In this document: piece by piece, positions 43,459-51,906 of the stretch | How positions within the stretch are numbered: position 1 is the first letter of the stretch | How the letters are laid out: each line of letters opens with the position of its first letter | Virus record (IMG/VR): IMGVR_UViG_3300032214_001699 | Coordinates: 1-53,960 of that record | Strand: one strand, 5' to 3' | DNA length: 53,960 nt | Source: a virus | Notes under the pieces: model-generated | Databases searched by the model: none | What the model saw: only the letters and a program-made list of their open reading frames with translations | What the model was told of the DNA's origin: nothing | Program-made: the position numbers and the translations under genes

Positions 43459-43731
43459 TTAAGGTTCGGTTTCTTGTGTTGCTAGAGAATCATTTAAAGC
43501 GAACAGTGATTCTCGTAACTTCGAAAGAGTTCCTTTTAGACCTTCCAACTCAGGAGATTCTGAATTCCAATTTTCCTTAAACTTTTCAAAATTCATTTTT
43601 AGCTGAGCTTCATCTGTGGCGGGCGGTACAAGAGTCTGCATTGATGAAATCTTGTCGTATATAAGTTCTACCTTCTCTTCAATTGCTGAAATCTTTCGAT
43701 CCAAACTATCTAGTCTTTCTTCTAAAAACAT
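43459..43731 (-). CDS. Hypothetical coiled-coil protein
   Basis: 90 residues. The first 45 are a strong coiled coil (RLDSLDRKISAIEEKVELIY) and the last part another helix. TAGGAGAAAAA precedes ATG 43731. It ends the purine operon just upstream of the MoxR promoter region. Function unknown. Confidence 0.6.
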   Translation of the reverse strand: MFLEERLDSLDRKISAIEEKVELIYDKISSMQTLVPPATDEAQLKMNFEKFKENWNSESPELEGLKGTLSKLRESLFALNDSLATQETEP

Positions 43732-43739
43732 TTTTTCTC

Positions 43740-44036
43740 CTAAAAATCTACTTTTACTGTTCCAAGTCCAACAACCTGTATATTGTATTTTTCCTGAGAT
43801 ACATCCATTGGCTTTTCCGATTCTTCATCTATTCTTCGAACAACAGTTTTTGCCTTTGGTTTTACGACTTCTTTAATCTCTGAGGTTTTTTCTTTTTCAG
43901 CTGGAGATAATCTGGTACGAAGATTTAAGATGGATTGATGTAAGCTTTCAAGTTCGATCAAAGATTCAGAATGAGATCTCTTAAGTCTCGATATTGTAAG
44001 AAGCATCATATCGATTTCGTGATTTAGATCGCTCAT
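43740..44036 (-). CDS. Hypothetical helical protein
   Basis: 98 residues. The first half is helical (EIDMMLLTISRLKRSHSESL), the second is Lys/Glu-rich and ends with a beta-like stretch (IQVVGLGTVKVDF). Its ATG overlaps the IMP dehydrogenase stop (ATGA). Function unknown. Confidence 0.6.
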   Translation of the reverse strand: MSDLNHEIDMMLLTISRLKRSHSESLIELESLHQSILNLRTRLSPAEKEKTSEIKEVVKPKAKTVVRRIDEESEKPMDVSQEKYNIQVVGLGTVKVDF

Positions 44037-45526
44037 ATTTTCGTTCCGAAGGCATGTGATTCTGAGAGTCCGGATTGTGTTATTTTTATGAATCTTGCGT
44101 TGTGCCTAAGCTCCTCTATGCTTGAAGCGTTCACATAAGTCATTCCAGACCGAAGCCCTCCAGCGAATTCATAAATAACTTCAGAAACCTCACCAGAAAT
44201 CGGCACATAAGTTGAAACACCTTCAGCGCAAGTCGATGGCTTAAGACCTCCTCTCTTTTCCTGTTGCAATTCGCTAGAGGCCATTCCCCTGTATTTTTTC
44301 TTAAATGATTGAGCTTCTTCATCCCAAATCTTTTCGCCTGGAGCTTCAAGTGAAGACGCCAAGATTCTTCCGCATATAATGGCATCTGCTCCAGCAGCAA
44401 GTGATTTTACAAAATCTGCCGGATACCGAATTCCTCCATCAGCAATGATGCCTACGTTGGAATATTTCGGATTCTGTAAGCGAACTTCATTACTCTCAAA
44501 TACGGAATGTAGAGTTGGAGCACCCATTGCGGTTTGAATGCGTGTTTTGCATATACTATTATGAACAACAATTCCGTTTACATTATATGAGTGATCTTCT
44601 TCGACAGTCAGATCATGCACTGATCCAACATAATGCTTGCTTTCTTTTGAATTTATTTCAACTAATTTAAACTTCATCTCAGCTATCAACTCAATAAGGA
44701 GGTGAGTTTGCTGATCGAGATGTTCTGCTTCCACCCAGAAAGCATACTGGTGTATGTTTTGCTCATCAGTCAAATGCTGGTTATATTTTTTTATAACATA
44801 GAATTCATGATTCTTTGTGCATCCGATTCCATTGATTGAAACTATCTCTTCGTCTCTTTCGAACTTCATCGTATCTATTACAGATTTCCAAGAGCCAGTA
44901 TGAGTCAGGACGACATCTCCAATAGAAATATCTTCTATTGATTTCTGACCACCCTTTGTTAGAACTTTTGTCCCAGGGACAAAGCAGCCTCCTCCGATAC
45001 CAACCCTTACAGCATCGGCCCCTGATTCTGCAAGATACAAGAATCCTTCTCCAGTAGCAACGTTACCAGAGATAATCTTTGTATCTGGCGAGATAGACTT
45101 TATGTCCCAAATCATCTCTCTCATGTATGATGAGTGACCATTCGCAACATCGATTGCAACTGCATCAAGCGGAACTTCGCGGCTTAGAGACTTGAATCTT
45201 TCAAGCTCTTCCTTCCCGATACCAATCGCAGGAATTTTTGCAATATCTATCTTTGTCTCAGACTCGGCCCGAAGAATATCCTTTATGTTTGAAATCTGAG
45301 ATGATACATCCATAAATCTATGGACAATCCCAATTCCACCGCATTTTGCCATAGCTATAGCCATGGCCGATTCTGTGACAGTATCCATTGGTGATGAAAT
45401 AATTGGAATTCTGAGCTTCATCCCGGCAACCATAGAAACGGTTACTGGAACTGTTCTAGATCTAATTTGGGTGTAGCAAGGCTTAATCAAAACGTCGTCA
45501 AACGCCAAACATTCCGTAATATTCAT
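44033..45526 (-). CDS. guaB: IMP dehydrogenase with intein
   Basis: Start ATG 45526 (497 aa; the GTG three codons earlier has no better site) after AGGTGATA. Extein residues 1-180 and 324-497 form a GuaB barrel: [55 protein letters not shown] / [14 protein letters not shown] (catalytic Cys loop), [31 protein letters not shown] and [13 protein letters not shown]. The CBS domains of bacterial IMPDH are absent (spliced length 354). By family knowledge it makes XMP for GTP. The intein interrupts the catalytic loop directly before SIC. Confidence 0.95.
   Translation of the reverse strand: MNITECLAFDDVLIKPCYTQIRSRTVPVTVSMVAGMKLRIPIISSPMDTVTESAMAIAMAKCGGIGIVHRFMDVSSQISNIKDILRAESETKIDIAKIPAIGIGKEELERFKSLSREVPLDAVAIDVANGHSSYMREMIWDIKSISPDTKIISGNVATGEGFLYLAESGADAVRVGIGGGCFVPGTKVLTKGGQKSIEDISIGDVVLTHTGSWKSVIDTMKFERDEEIVSINGIGCTKNHEFYVIKKYNQHLTDEQNIHQYAFWVEAEHLDQQTHLLIELIAEMKFKLVEINSKESKHYVGSVHDLTVEEDHSYNVNGIVVHNSICKTRIQTAMGAPTLHSVFESNEVRLQNPKYSNVGIIADGGIRYPADFVKSLAAGADAIICGRILASSLEAPGEKIWDEEAQSFKKKYRGMASSELQQEKRGGLKPSTCAEGVSTYVPISGEVSEVIYEFAGGLRSGMTYVNASSIEELRHNARFIKITQSGLSESHAFGTKI
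44558..44986 (-). other. Contiguous mini-intein in IMP dehydrogenase (143 aa)
   Basis: Starts Cys ([20 protein letters not shown]), ends VNGIVVHN before extein Ser. Block B is CTKNHEFYV, block [15 protein letters not shown]. No endonuclease motif. It sits at GIGGG/SIC, the same insertion site and with close sequence resemblance (from memory) to the environmental split intein IMPDH-1, whose halves end LLIEL and begin MKFKL. Here these meet in one frame ([16 protein letters not shown]). Confidence 0.93.
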
Positions 45527-45531
45527 GTCTA

Positions 45532-46101
45532 TCACCTATTTACGATATATCGGCTTGTATAAATTTCTTCGATCTTTCTTGCAAAGTCTTCAGACGTGGT
45601 TGATCTCCAGTCGAATCCAATACAAAGTCTCTCATACCAATAATGAGCAATTTCATGAGCAAATATGATATGAGTTGTTTCGAACGTATGATTTGTAACG
45701 GATATTGCATCAATTGCGTTCTTATGGCGAAGAGGATCGTAATACCCCCAAATTGACCCAAAACCTTTCTGGTCCGTGCTCACAATATATCCTGGAATGT
45801 TAAGCTCTTCAAAGGAAACTTCGTATAGTTCCAGATAATCTTTTGTATCACAGCCCTCTTTATAATTAGCCTTAATATAGTCTAGTGATATTTCACTCGC
45901 AACCTGAATGCTTTCTTTTAGATAATATTCTGGAACATAGGACTCATTCCTAATATATGACTTATATGTTATTGTTTTTTGCCGAACAGCCAGCGTTTGC
46001 TCTGGATAATGATGTTGCGACATAACTTTAAGCTCATTGTATGGCTCTGCGGCAAATGAGACGGCATTAAGAAAAAGTGCGGCTGAGAGCATTATTTTCA
46101 C
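45532..46101 (-). CDS. Exported HEIAH zinc metallopeptidase-like protein
   Basis: 189 residues from GTG 46101 (MKIMLSAALFLNAVSFAAEP), which overlaps the upstream TGA (GTGA); ATG 46092 is an alternative with better ribosome spacing. The N-terminus is a signal peptide with an A-x-A-like end (SFAAE). HEIAHYWYERL (149-159) is an HExxH zinc motif and E170-I175 downstream may supply a further ligand. It would be exported to the periplasm or membrane. It is placed between IMP dehydrogenase and a small gene. By analogy it may modify the envelope or host proteins; family unassigned. Confidence 0.65.
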   Translation of the reverse strand: MKIMLSAALFLNAVSFAAEPYNELKVMSQHHYPEQTLAVRQKTITYKSYIRNESYVPEYYLKESIQVASEISLDYIKANYKEGCDTKDYLELYEVSFEELNIPGYIVSTDQKGFGSIWGYYDPLRHKNAIDAISVTNHTFETTHIIFAHEIAHYWYERLCIGFDWRSTTSEDFARKIEEIYTSRYIVNR

Positions 46102-46271
46102 TCCTCTTCTGTATCAGAGGTTTCTTTTCTACTCTTGACAAAATCCTCTGACAGGATTTCGACGGAAAGGTTCTCGTTTGTTGAGATCCAGGAAATATCG
46201 TCTTTTGTCAGATTGTAGTGATAGTCGGTTCTCTTTGATTCTTTATTAAAGACTCTTATATTAAATGTCAT
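46098..46271 (-). CDS. Small hypothetical protein (57 aa)
   Basis: MTFNIRVFNKESKRTDYHYN, with GGAGTAAGC before ATG 46271. It runs to a TGA that overlaps the start of the exported peptidase (GTGA). The composition is ordinary and the C-terminus acidic. The gap between the flanking genes is fully explained by it. Function unknown. Confidence 0.6.
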   Translation of the reverse strand: MTFNIRVFNKESKRTDYHYNLTKDDISWISTNENLSVEILSEDFVKSRKETSDTEEE

Positions 46272-46273
46272 GC

Positions 46274-46990
46274 TTACTCCAATTCATTCATTCTTTTGTT
46301 AAAGAAATATTTTATTAACGAATCTTCAATATTTCTATTTGCCAGAAGCAAGGGCAAATTCTTTCTATCTATTTTTCTTACAATGTCTTCGAATACATAT
46401 TTCGACTTCTCTAAAACTAGACTCTCAAGTCTCTCATCACCAGATGGGATGATTTCCGTTGCTCTTTTTCTAATTCCAGCAACAGGATCTTCAAGCATTT
46501 TACTCAAATTCTGAAGAAAGCCGAGCTTTTGAAATGCGACCAATCTTACATCAGGATCTTTATCTGAGATTGCCTTCTTTGCAACTGAGTGGTCTGATAT
46601 TAAAATAAGCTCAATCTTTGCTTTTTTATCAAAGGATTCATACAGATCTTGTATTTTTACATCAGAGTTATAATATCCGTATCTAACGATTATAGCCTTT
46701 ATCTTATCCAGCTCCTTAGAGCTCAATGTCAATATTTTGTTAGCTATATACGATCTATCTGATATAGATATGTTGTGAATTATAATATCACTTATCAATC
46801 CTTCTGAGATTGGAAGGGCAATTAATTTTTTGAAATCTTTAAATCCAACTTTTGATAATGTCAGTATCTCGTCTTCCGAGAGGAGGACTCTGGAAGCATA
46901 CAAGCTTTTCTTTTCTGTTAGATGTCTCTTTAGCTTTTTCGTTAATATTTCTAAACTGTCTTCTTCACCCTTCTGATGGTCTTGACTCAT
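46274..46990 (-). CDS. HEAT-like repeat protein
   Basis: 238 residues from ATG 46990 (MSQDHQKGEE); ATG 46996 is an alternative. Helical throughout. The second half shows HEAT-like units: KAISDKDPDVRLVAFQKLGF, LEDPVAGIRKRATEIIPSGD. Its start overlaps the end of the DHH gene. Function unknown; HEAT repeats usually bind proteins. Confidence 0.55.
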   Translation of the reverse strand: MSQDHQKGEEDSLEILTKKLKRHLTEKKSLYASRVLLSEDEILTLSKVGFKDFKKLIALPISEGLISDIIIHNISISDRSYIANKILTLSSKELDKIKAIIVRYGYYNSDVKIQDLYESFDKKAKIELILISDHSVAKKAISDKDPDVRLVAFQKLGFLQNLSKMLEDPVAGIRKRATEIIPSGDERLESLVLEKSKYVFEDIVRKIDRKNLPLLLANRNIEDSLIKYFFNKRMNELE

Positions 46991-47822
46991 TATCATTTCC
47001 CTGTGAGAAATACTCTCTACTTATCTTCATTCCTGCTGCATTTTTGTGCCCGCCGCCGCCATAGGTGGCTGCAATTAATGATACGTCAGGGCCGCCCTCT
47101 TTTTTAGATCGTAGAGAAAAAATAAAATCTTCGCCATTAAAATAATAGCATGACGAAATAAGCTCTTCTTTTTCCTCCATTAATTTGTCGCAAATTTGAG
47201 ATTGATAAATTGGCGAATTGCAAGACCAAAGCTCTATATCGCCAAGTTTTATTTTATGCTTTTTATGCATAATCTCTGTTATCTTTTTATCTCGATATCT
47301 CAGCAGGGCGGATCCCTCATTCAGAAGGCCTGAGAATCCAAGTGAATCTTCTAGTCTCTTCTGGATTTCATCCCAATGTCTTAGAGAGTAATCATAACTG
47401 TCTATTACAGCAACGATCTCTTTTGCAAATGGCATCTGCCACTTCCAAAGATCTTGGTCCTCTATGTACTGAAGGAGGAGTGGGACAGTTGAGTTTATTC
47501 CGTTGCAGTAATACCACGATAAAACCGCTCCGCAATGAGACATATCTATATGACAAAAATCAAGATCTTTAAGCTCCCTTTCCGCCGAAAGATGATGATC
47601 TATTAGCGTTACGGTTTTTGCGGCGGCCTTTATTTCCAAAAGCTTATCTCGCTTGAATGAAAAATCGGCAATCCAAACGTCCTTATCTGTAAGGTTTGGC
47701 GGCTCCTCTCCATGAGACATTGGAATATATTCCATTTCGTCTCCATATTTTTTCTCGAAGACCCACCTAGAGCCATATCCGTCAGGGCATCCCTTATGAT
47801 ATATAAGAACTTTATCTCTCAT
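46965..47822 (-). CDS. DHH-family phosphoesterase (NrnA-like)
   Basis: 285 residues. The signature HKGCPDGYGSRW (9-20), WIADFS (50-55), DHH (75-77), and DHHA1 motif GGGGHKNAAG (about 261-270) match DHH/DHHA1 enzymes such as NrnA, which hydrolyse short oligonucleotides or pAp/c-di-AMP-type dinucleotides. It lies after adenylosuccinate synthetase in the same transcript. It may recycle nucleotides from host RNA/DNA. GAGGC precedes ATG 47822. Confidence 0.88.
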   Translation of the reverse strand: MRDKVLIYHKGCPDGYGSRWVFEKKYGDEMEYIPMSHGEEPPNLTDKDVWIADFSFKRDKLLEIKAAAKTVTLIDHHLSAERELKDLDFCHIDMSHCGAVLSWYYCNGINSTVPLLLQYIEDQDLWKWQMPFAKEIVAVIDSYDYSLRHWDEIQKRLEDSLGFSGLLNEGSALLRYRDKKITEIMHKKHKIKLGDIELWSCNSPIYQSQICDKLMEEKEELISSCYYFNGEDFIFSLRSKKEGGPDVSLIAATYGGGGHKNAAGMKISREYFSQGNDNESRPSEG

Positions 47823-47830
47823 TACAAGCC

Positions 47831-48865
47831 TCAGAGAGTTAGACCTTCAACTAAATTCATGTTTGAAGAAAAATAAATCTTCTCTACTTCTGGACAGAAG
47901 GTGTGAATTCTATCCTGTATAAAAGATTTCATCTCATCCAGAGAATTAAATGAAAGTAACTCTTTATGATAAAATAATTTAAAAACTTTAACATCATCAA
48001 GCACATCACATTTAGATATAATTAGATGATTTCCTCCCGCCGCATTTAAGGCAAATATCATTCTATCTACATCCAGATAATTTACCTTTCGCCTTCTGCC
48101 TGTTGTTGTTCCGAATTCATTTCCAGAAACACAAATTGCAGCCAGTTCTGGATTTTCAAAAAGAGACTCTGGAAATAAGGGGTCTTCTCCGGACCTTGTG
48201 TCATATATTTTGGATACCGCAAAAATATTCCTAATTTTCTTCGGTGAGAAACCAAGACTGCAGGATGCATATGGAAGAGTCTCTGATGATGTTACATAAG
48301 GATAGTTTCCCCAGTTAATGTCGAGATAAAATCCCTGTGCTCCCTCACAGAGGATGTTTCCGTGAAGCTTCCCGTTGAAAAGGTATTTTCCCCACTGTGG
48401 GGCCTGCTCAACTATATCTTTAAACTGAATTCCTGTCCTGGCGTATTTATCTGCATATGCTGGAGCGATACCCTTTGATGTTGTACCAAGCCTTTTTGCC
48501 AAATTATTCTTATCGTACTCCATATGTGCTCTAGTCACAATATGTGTACTTCCATAAATTTTAACCAGAGAGTCATCAAACCCATTCGATCTGAGATATT
48601 CCATTTCTTCCGCAAGAAGGTCCAAATTTAATACGCATCCTGGCCCTATTAGAGATGTCGTTCCATGGAACACTCCTGCGGGAACCATGTGGGTTTTGTA
48701 CTTCTTGCCTGCGACATAAACCGTATGCCCAGCGTTTTGACCACCACCCCATCTAGTTACAAAGTCATAATCTCCTATCTCTGATAAGTAGCTTGAAACC
48801 TTACCTTTGCCACAGTCGCCATAAGATGCGTCATATATCACATCTGCAAAATTTATAACGCTCAT
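47831..48865 (-). CDS. Adenylosuccinate synthetase-like protein (PurA family)
   Basis: 344 residues from ATG 48865 (MSVINFADVIYDASYGDC), after GGGGGAT. Motifs: YGDCGKGK (16-22) is the PurA GDEGKGK loop with the catalytic Asp kept and Glu changed to Cys; NAGHT (His47); GTTSKGIAPAYADKYARTGI; EGAQGFYLDINWGNYPYVTS; TTTGRRRKVNYLD. Bacterial PurA is about 430; this is closer in length to the phage PurZ group, but PurZ has Ser instead of the catalytic Asp. By family knowledge PurA joins IMP and aspartate with GTP on the way to AMP. It lies with IMP dehydrogenase. Confidence 0.85.
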   Translation of the reverse strand: MSVINFADVIYDASYGDCGKGKVSSYLSEIGDYDFVTRWGGGQNAGHTVYVAGKKYKTHMVPAGVFHGTTSLIGPGCVLNLDLLAEEMEYLRSNGFDDSLVKIYGSTHIVTRAHMEYDKNNLAKRLGTTSKGIAPAYADKYARTGIQFKDIVEQAPQWGKYLFNGKLHGNILCEGAQGFYLDINWGNYPYVTSSETLPYASCSLGFSPKKIRNIFAVSKIYDTRSGEDPLFPESLFENPELAAICVSGNEFGTTTGRRRKVNYLDVDRMIFALNAAGGNHLIISKCDVLDDVKVFKLFYHKELLSFNSLDEMKSFIQDRIHTFCPEVEKIYFSSNMNLVEGLTL

Positions 48866-48982
48866 AAAAATCCCCCAGCTCTTAAGGAAGTTGATGATAA
48901 AAATCAATACGTCCTTCATTATACCTGTGGATTTTATTCAAACAAGACCATTTATTAATTAGGGAGAAATATAATTTTGTGG

Positions 48983-49417
48983 CTACAAAGCTCTCAATCT
49001 TTTTGCAGCCTCAATCATATCTTCCGCATTCAATTTTAAGAACCCGTTATTTTTTAACCATACATCAAAAGATTTCTTTGAGGTGTCATACCCAATAACT
49101 CTACCCGCCATAGAAGCCCTATTCCACTCATAATGAATGGATGATATTGGGCCAACCATAGGAAGTCCTTCTCTCATCATCTTTAGATCGAATACCTTCC
49201 AATCTAAAGAATCTGGATCATCATAATTGAAGCCGACTTCACTCTTTGTTTTATATGAAAGATTCTTTTCAGGTTGGGCATTTTGATTTCCATAGCTTGG
49301 ATTTTCAATCGCTCCAAAAAAAGTAATTGAATCCTTCAGATCTGAGTCTGAAAGTGAGGTTTGGTTTGGAACATCCGGCCTTAGGATGCTATTTAATCCA
49401 GTTCCTAATTTTTTCAT
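48983..49417 (-). CDS. Hypothetical protein
   Basis: 144 residues, MKKLGTGLNSILRPDV. Mixed fold; C-terminal part (about 95-144) has a small beta/alpha form (GRVIGYDTSKKSFDVWL). Its start overlaps the upstream 66-residue gene. Not recognised. Confidence 0.55.
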   Translation of the reverse strand: MKKLGTGLNSILRPDVPNQTSLSDSDLKDSITFFGAIENPSYGNQNAQPEKNLSYKTKSEVGFNYDDPDSLDWKVFDLKMMREGLPMVGPISSIHYEWNRASMAGRVIGYDTSKKSFDVWLKNNGFLKLNAEDMIEAAKRLRAL

Positions 49418-49614
49418 CTAGAGAATATTTTAGAAAGATCTTTCTTCATCTCTTCTATATCTTTTACGGAAGATATCTTCTTGACCTCTGGCTCTTTATC
49501 CTCTACTGGAAGTCTAGAAATAATTCTATATACATCTTTTGTAAAATCAACCTCACCAATAGAAAAAAGATCTGATGCCAACTTTTCTAGGCCATCTTTT
49601 ATATTATTTTTCAT
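49414..49614 (-). CDS. Hypothetical small helical protein
   Basis: 66 residues, MKNNIKDGLEKLASDLFSIG, Lys/Glu/Ile-rich and helical. Overlaps both neighbours by 4 bases. Function unknown. Confidence 0.55.
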   Translation of the reverse strand: MKNNIKDGLEKLASDLFSIGEVDFTKDVYRIISRLPVEDKEPEVKKISSVKDIEEMKKDLSKIFSR

Positions 49615-50384
49615 TTTACTCTTTCTCCTTTGAATGTTTCTCTAAGTACGTTAGGCGTCATCTTTCTACTTCCGCGTTCAACTTTCTTGCTAAGCCATGT
49701 ATCTTGAATTGAAATAATATCAACTGTTGAATCTTTGATTACAGAAAGAAAATGAATGTTTGAAAGTCCGGCACCTCTCACCTCAACCAAGCTTTGATCT
49801 TTGTGAGATCTGAAATATGTCTTCACTTTGTCAGCATTTTTCATGTATAGCTCACCAATAAAAGCAGAAACTTGCTCTGGAGAAGCTTGGCCAAGCATTG
49901 TATATTGATCAATATACTTATATGGATAAGCTTTCATCATACCTTTTCTTGCAGTAACAGTAGTTCTGACCGGCTTTCCATAAGAAGTATATCCAGTATC
50001 TACGTAGGTGCTTTCAAGTCTTTTTTGTGGACCCTGCTTAAATGACGTGATAATATTTATTACCTTTACTATATAGGAATCTTCTCCATAAAAAGATAAA
50101 TAATAAGCTCCAATATCAGGCGCTTTTCTAATCTCTCCCCAAATCGTTTTAGAGGGATCATTTTTGCTTTTTGTTTTTATTCTTTTTATAATAGAAGACT
50201 TTGAAAATGAATTTGCTATAATTTTGTTTAATTCACTGTTTCTTGTCTTATCGAATGACTCACCGCCTATACTTACATTGTCTCTAAAATATTTTCTTGC
50301 CGAAGTAGATACATGTATTGGCATTCCGGAGCCTGAGGTATCCGTGATTCCAGATGCTTCCAATGCTGATTTTTTTCGAATCAT
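49611..50384 (-). CDS. Hypothetical protein starting directly after a terminator
   Basis: 258 residues, start ATG 50384 (MIRKKSALEASGITDTSG); a longer frame would read through the terminator hairpin. The ATG directly abuts the terminator U-tract, without a Shine-Dalgarno motif. Lys/Ser-rich; the middle has alternating strands (VRTTVTARKGMMKAYPYKYI). No family recognised. It overlaps the 66-aa gene by 4 bases. Confidence 0.6.
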   Translation of the reverse strand: MIRKKSALEASGITDTSGSGMPIHVSTSARKYFRDNVSIGGESFDKTRNSELNKIIANSFSKSSIIKRIKTKSKNDPSKTIWGEIRKAPDIGAYYLSFYGEDSYIVKVINIITSFKQGPQKRLESTYVDTGYTSYGKPVRTTVTARKGMMKAYPYKYIDQYTMLGQASPEQVSAFIGELYMKNADKVKTYFRSHKDQSLVEVRGAGLSNIHFLSVIKDSTVDIISIQDTWLSKKVERGSRKMTPNVLRETFKGERVK

Positions 50385-50420
50385 AAAAAAAATAAAGCCC
50401 CAACTTTGTGGGGCTTTATT
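50385..50420 (-). terminator. Strong intrinsic terminator after the 89-aa gene
   Basis: Perfect 11-bp stem (minus strand AATAAAGCCCC / GGGGCTTTATT) with an 8-base loop, then eight T ending at the ATG of the next gene (50384). Confidence 0.95.
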
Positions 50421-50440
50421 AGTATTTTTTTCTTTTAATT

Positions 50441-50710
50441 TTATTCTTCGTCTTCTTCTGCTAGATAAGCACAAGTAAGAAGGAAATCTTCTTCCGTCTT
50501 AAGACTCAAAGATTTTGGCGCCTTCTTGTATCCGATCTTTACCATCTTTACTTCTTCATTTTGCAGGTGATTTGAAATCAAAGACTTTTGAATGCCATGA
50601 ATTGCGCCATCCATTGAGATGGTAAGAGATGAAATAAGAGATTCGGAAGGCTCAAAGCCAAGATGGTTCTTGTGAAGTGGCTTTGAAAAATAGACGATTT
50701 CGCCAGACAT
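50441..50710 (-). CDS. Hypothetical small protein
   Basis: 89 residues, MSGEIVYFSKPLHKNHLGFE, acidic tail (AYLAEEDEE). GGAG lies before ATG 50710. Last gene of the unit driven by the promoter at 51.9 kb; a strong terminator follows. Function unknown. Confidence 0.6.
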   Translation of the reverse strand: MSGEIVYFSKPLHKNHLGFEPSESLISSLTISMDGAIHGIQKSLISNHLQNEEVKMVKIGYKKAPKSLSLKTEEDFLLTCAYLAEEDEE

Positions 50711-51616
50711 TTATTTGTTCTCCGAATTTTGCATCATTCGATTGGCAACAATTTCTCTCGCCCTAGAATGAATCGTGCCTGCCATAAATGGAAGATATTT
50801 GAAATCCAAGTGATCTGCAAGATGCTTAGCGATTACCGAGTGATTTGTATCTACGATTTGAGGTAGGATCTCTGTAAATCCTGGCTTGTTCTTTTGGGTT
50901 GAGATTATAAGGGAGATTGCCTGAAGAGATGTATTTTCACTCTGATCGGAGCGAATCTTTCGTGCAATTTTTTTAGTCAACAATCCACAGTTGATAGCTT
51001 CATTGTAAAAGGCCAATCGACCTGCGGCACAAAAATTCTTGCTAAAATTTGTATCTTCAATAACACTAACTACTTGCTCTCCAACCTTTTCGCAAGAAAA
51101 GCGAAGGATGACTGATTCAATTTCTCCAAAGTATTCGATTTTCTTATCCTTAAACCTTCCGTCAAAGACGAGACTCCAGTTCAAATTAGAATCTTTTCGG
51201 GTCGAACAAAGAATTGCGTTGTATTCTTGTGCTGACAGCCGCCCCCTACTATTCCACCTTCCGGTAGTACAGCGGTAAGGATCGTTTAGAACGCCCCCCG
51301 CAACACTAAAACAATCTTGATAAAATCGGTCCCAATCTTGAGAGGTATGATCTTCAAGAAGATTTTGGTTGTAACAGTATTCTAGATAGCTCTTTGAGAA
51401 TACTGAAAAATGAGACTTTGAAACATACGAATCGATTATACCAGACTTGTGAATTCTGTGCCTAACCTCATTCAAACCATCACTTGAAAAGCAGGTCTTG
51501 ATATCTTCTTCACTTACATTTCCGCAAAAAATTTTGTGAATCATTTGCGAGATCATGGACTCCAGACTAATTGAGTTTTCAAAGCTCGAACTCAAAGCAG
51601 CTTTTAGATCAAGCAT
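50711..51616 (-). CDS. Hypothetical helical protein
   Basis: 301 residues from ATG 51616 (MLDLKAALSSSFENS), which overlaps the stop of the upstream gene. Cys-rich and mostly helical, with a Trp/Arg patch (RCTTGRWNSRGRLSAQEYN, about 145-163) encoded by a GC-richer stretch, and HEAT-like helices at the C-terminus (LPQIVDTNHSVIAKHLADHL). Not recognised. Confidence 0.6.
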   Translation of the reverse strand: MLDLKAALSSSFENSISLESMISQMIHKIFCGNVSEEDIKTCFSSDGLNEVRHRIHKSGIIDSYVSKSHFSVFSKSYLEYCYNQNLLEDHTSQDWDRFYQDCFSVAGGVLNDPYRCTTGRWNSRGRLSAQEYNAILCSTRKDSNLNWSLVFDGRFKDKKIEYFGEIESVILRFSCEKVGEQVVSVIEDTNFSKNFCAAGRLAFYNEAINCGLLTKKIARKIRSDQSENTSLQAISLIISTQKNKPGFTEILPQIVDTNHSVIAKHLADHLDFKYLPFMAGTIHSRAREIVANRMMQNSENK

Positions 51617-51833
51617 TTTGAGAAATCCAGTCCATAAGTTCCTTCTCATGATTCTTAATGATGAGAAGCTTTGTTTGATCAGAAGACTTTTCCCAAAATG
51701 GGTGAAGATCCGAAAGAGGTAGCTTACAAAACTCTAGAATGATTTGCTCTGGAGGATTGCCAGAATAGCGATTTTGATTCTGAGTATTAATCGCGAAAAT
51801 AATCAAATCATTGAAAATCTGCTGCCTTGTCAT
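51609..51833 (-). CDS. Hypothetical small protein, first gene of promoter C unit
   Basis: 74 residues, MTRQQIFNDLIIFAINTQNQ, helical with a Trp-containing end (KELMDWISQNA). The ATG directly follows GGGGGTTTTTT, so the ribosome site is unusual: the GGGGG arm of a hairpin lies six bases away. Function unknown. Confidence 0.6.
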   Translation of the reverse strand: MTRQQIFNDLIIFAINTQNQNRYSGNPPEQIILEFCKLPLSDLHPFWEKSSDQTKLLIIKNHEKELMDWISQNA

Positions 51834-51834
51834 A

Positions 51835-51906
51835 AAAAACCCCCTGGGAGATTGTCTTGCTGCGCTTCGAATTGCGCTAAAACAAGATAACCACCCAGGG
51901 GGCCAG
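51835..51906 (-). promoter_or_regulatory. Hairpin/terminator-like element and leader of the 74-aa gene
   Basis: CCCCCTGGG and CCCAGGGGG (minus strand, outer arms) flank inner arms TCTTG/CAAGA and GCGC/GCGC, then TTTTTT up to ATG 51833. Read through from groEL no. 2 it could be a terminator. For transcripts starting at promoter C (below) only the inner part would be in the RNA. Confidence 0.6.

Noticed and set aside
47831-48865. PurZ of the aminoadenine (Z-genome) pathway
   Set aside because: The catalytic Asp of PurA is kept (YGDCGKGK); PurZ has Ser there, and no DatZ, MazZ or DpoZ gene is seen.
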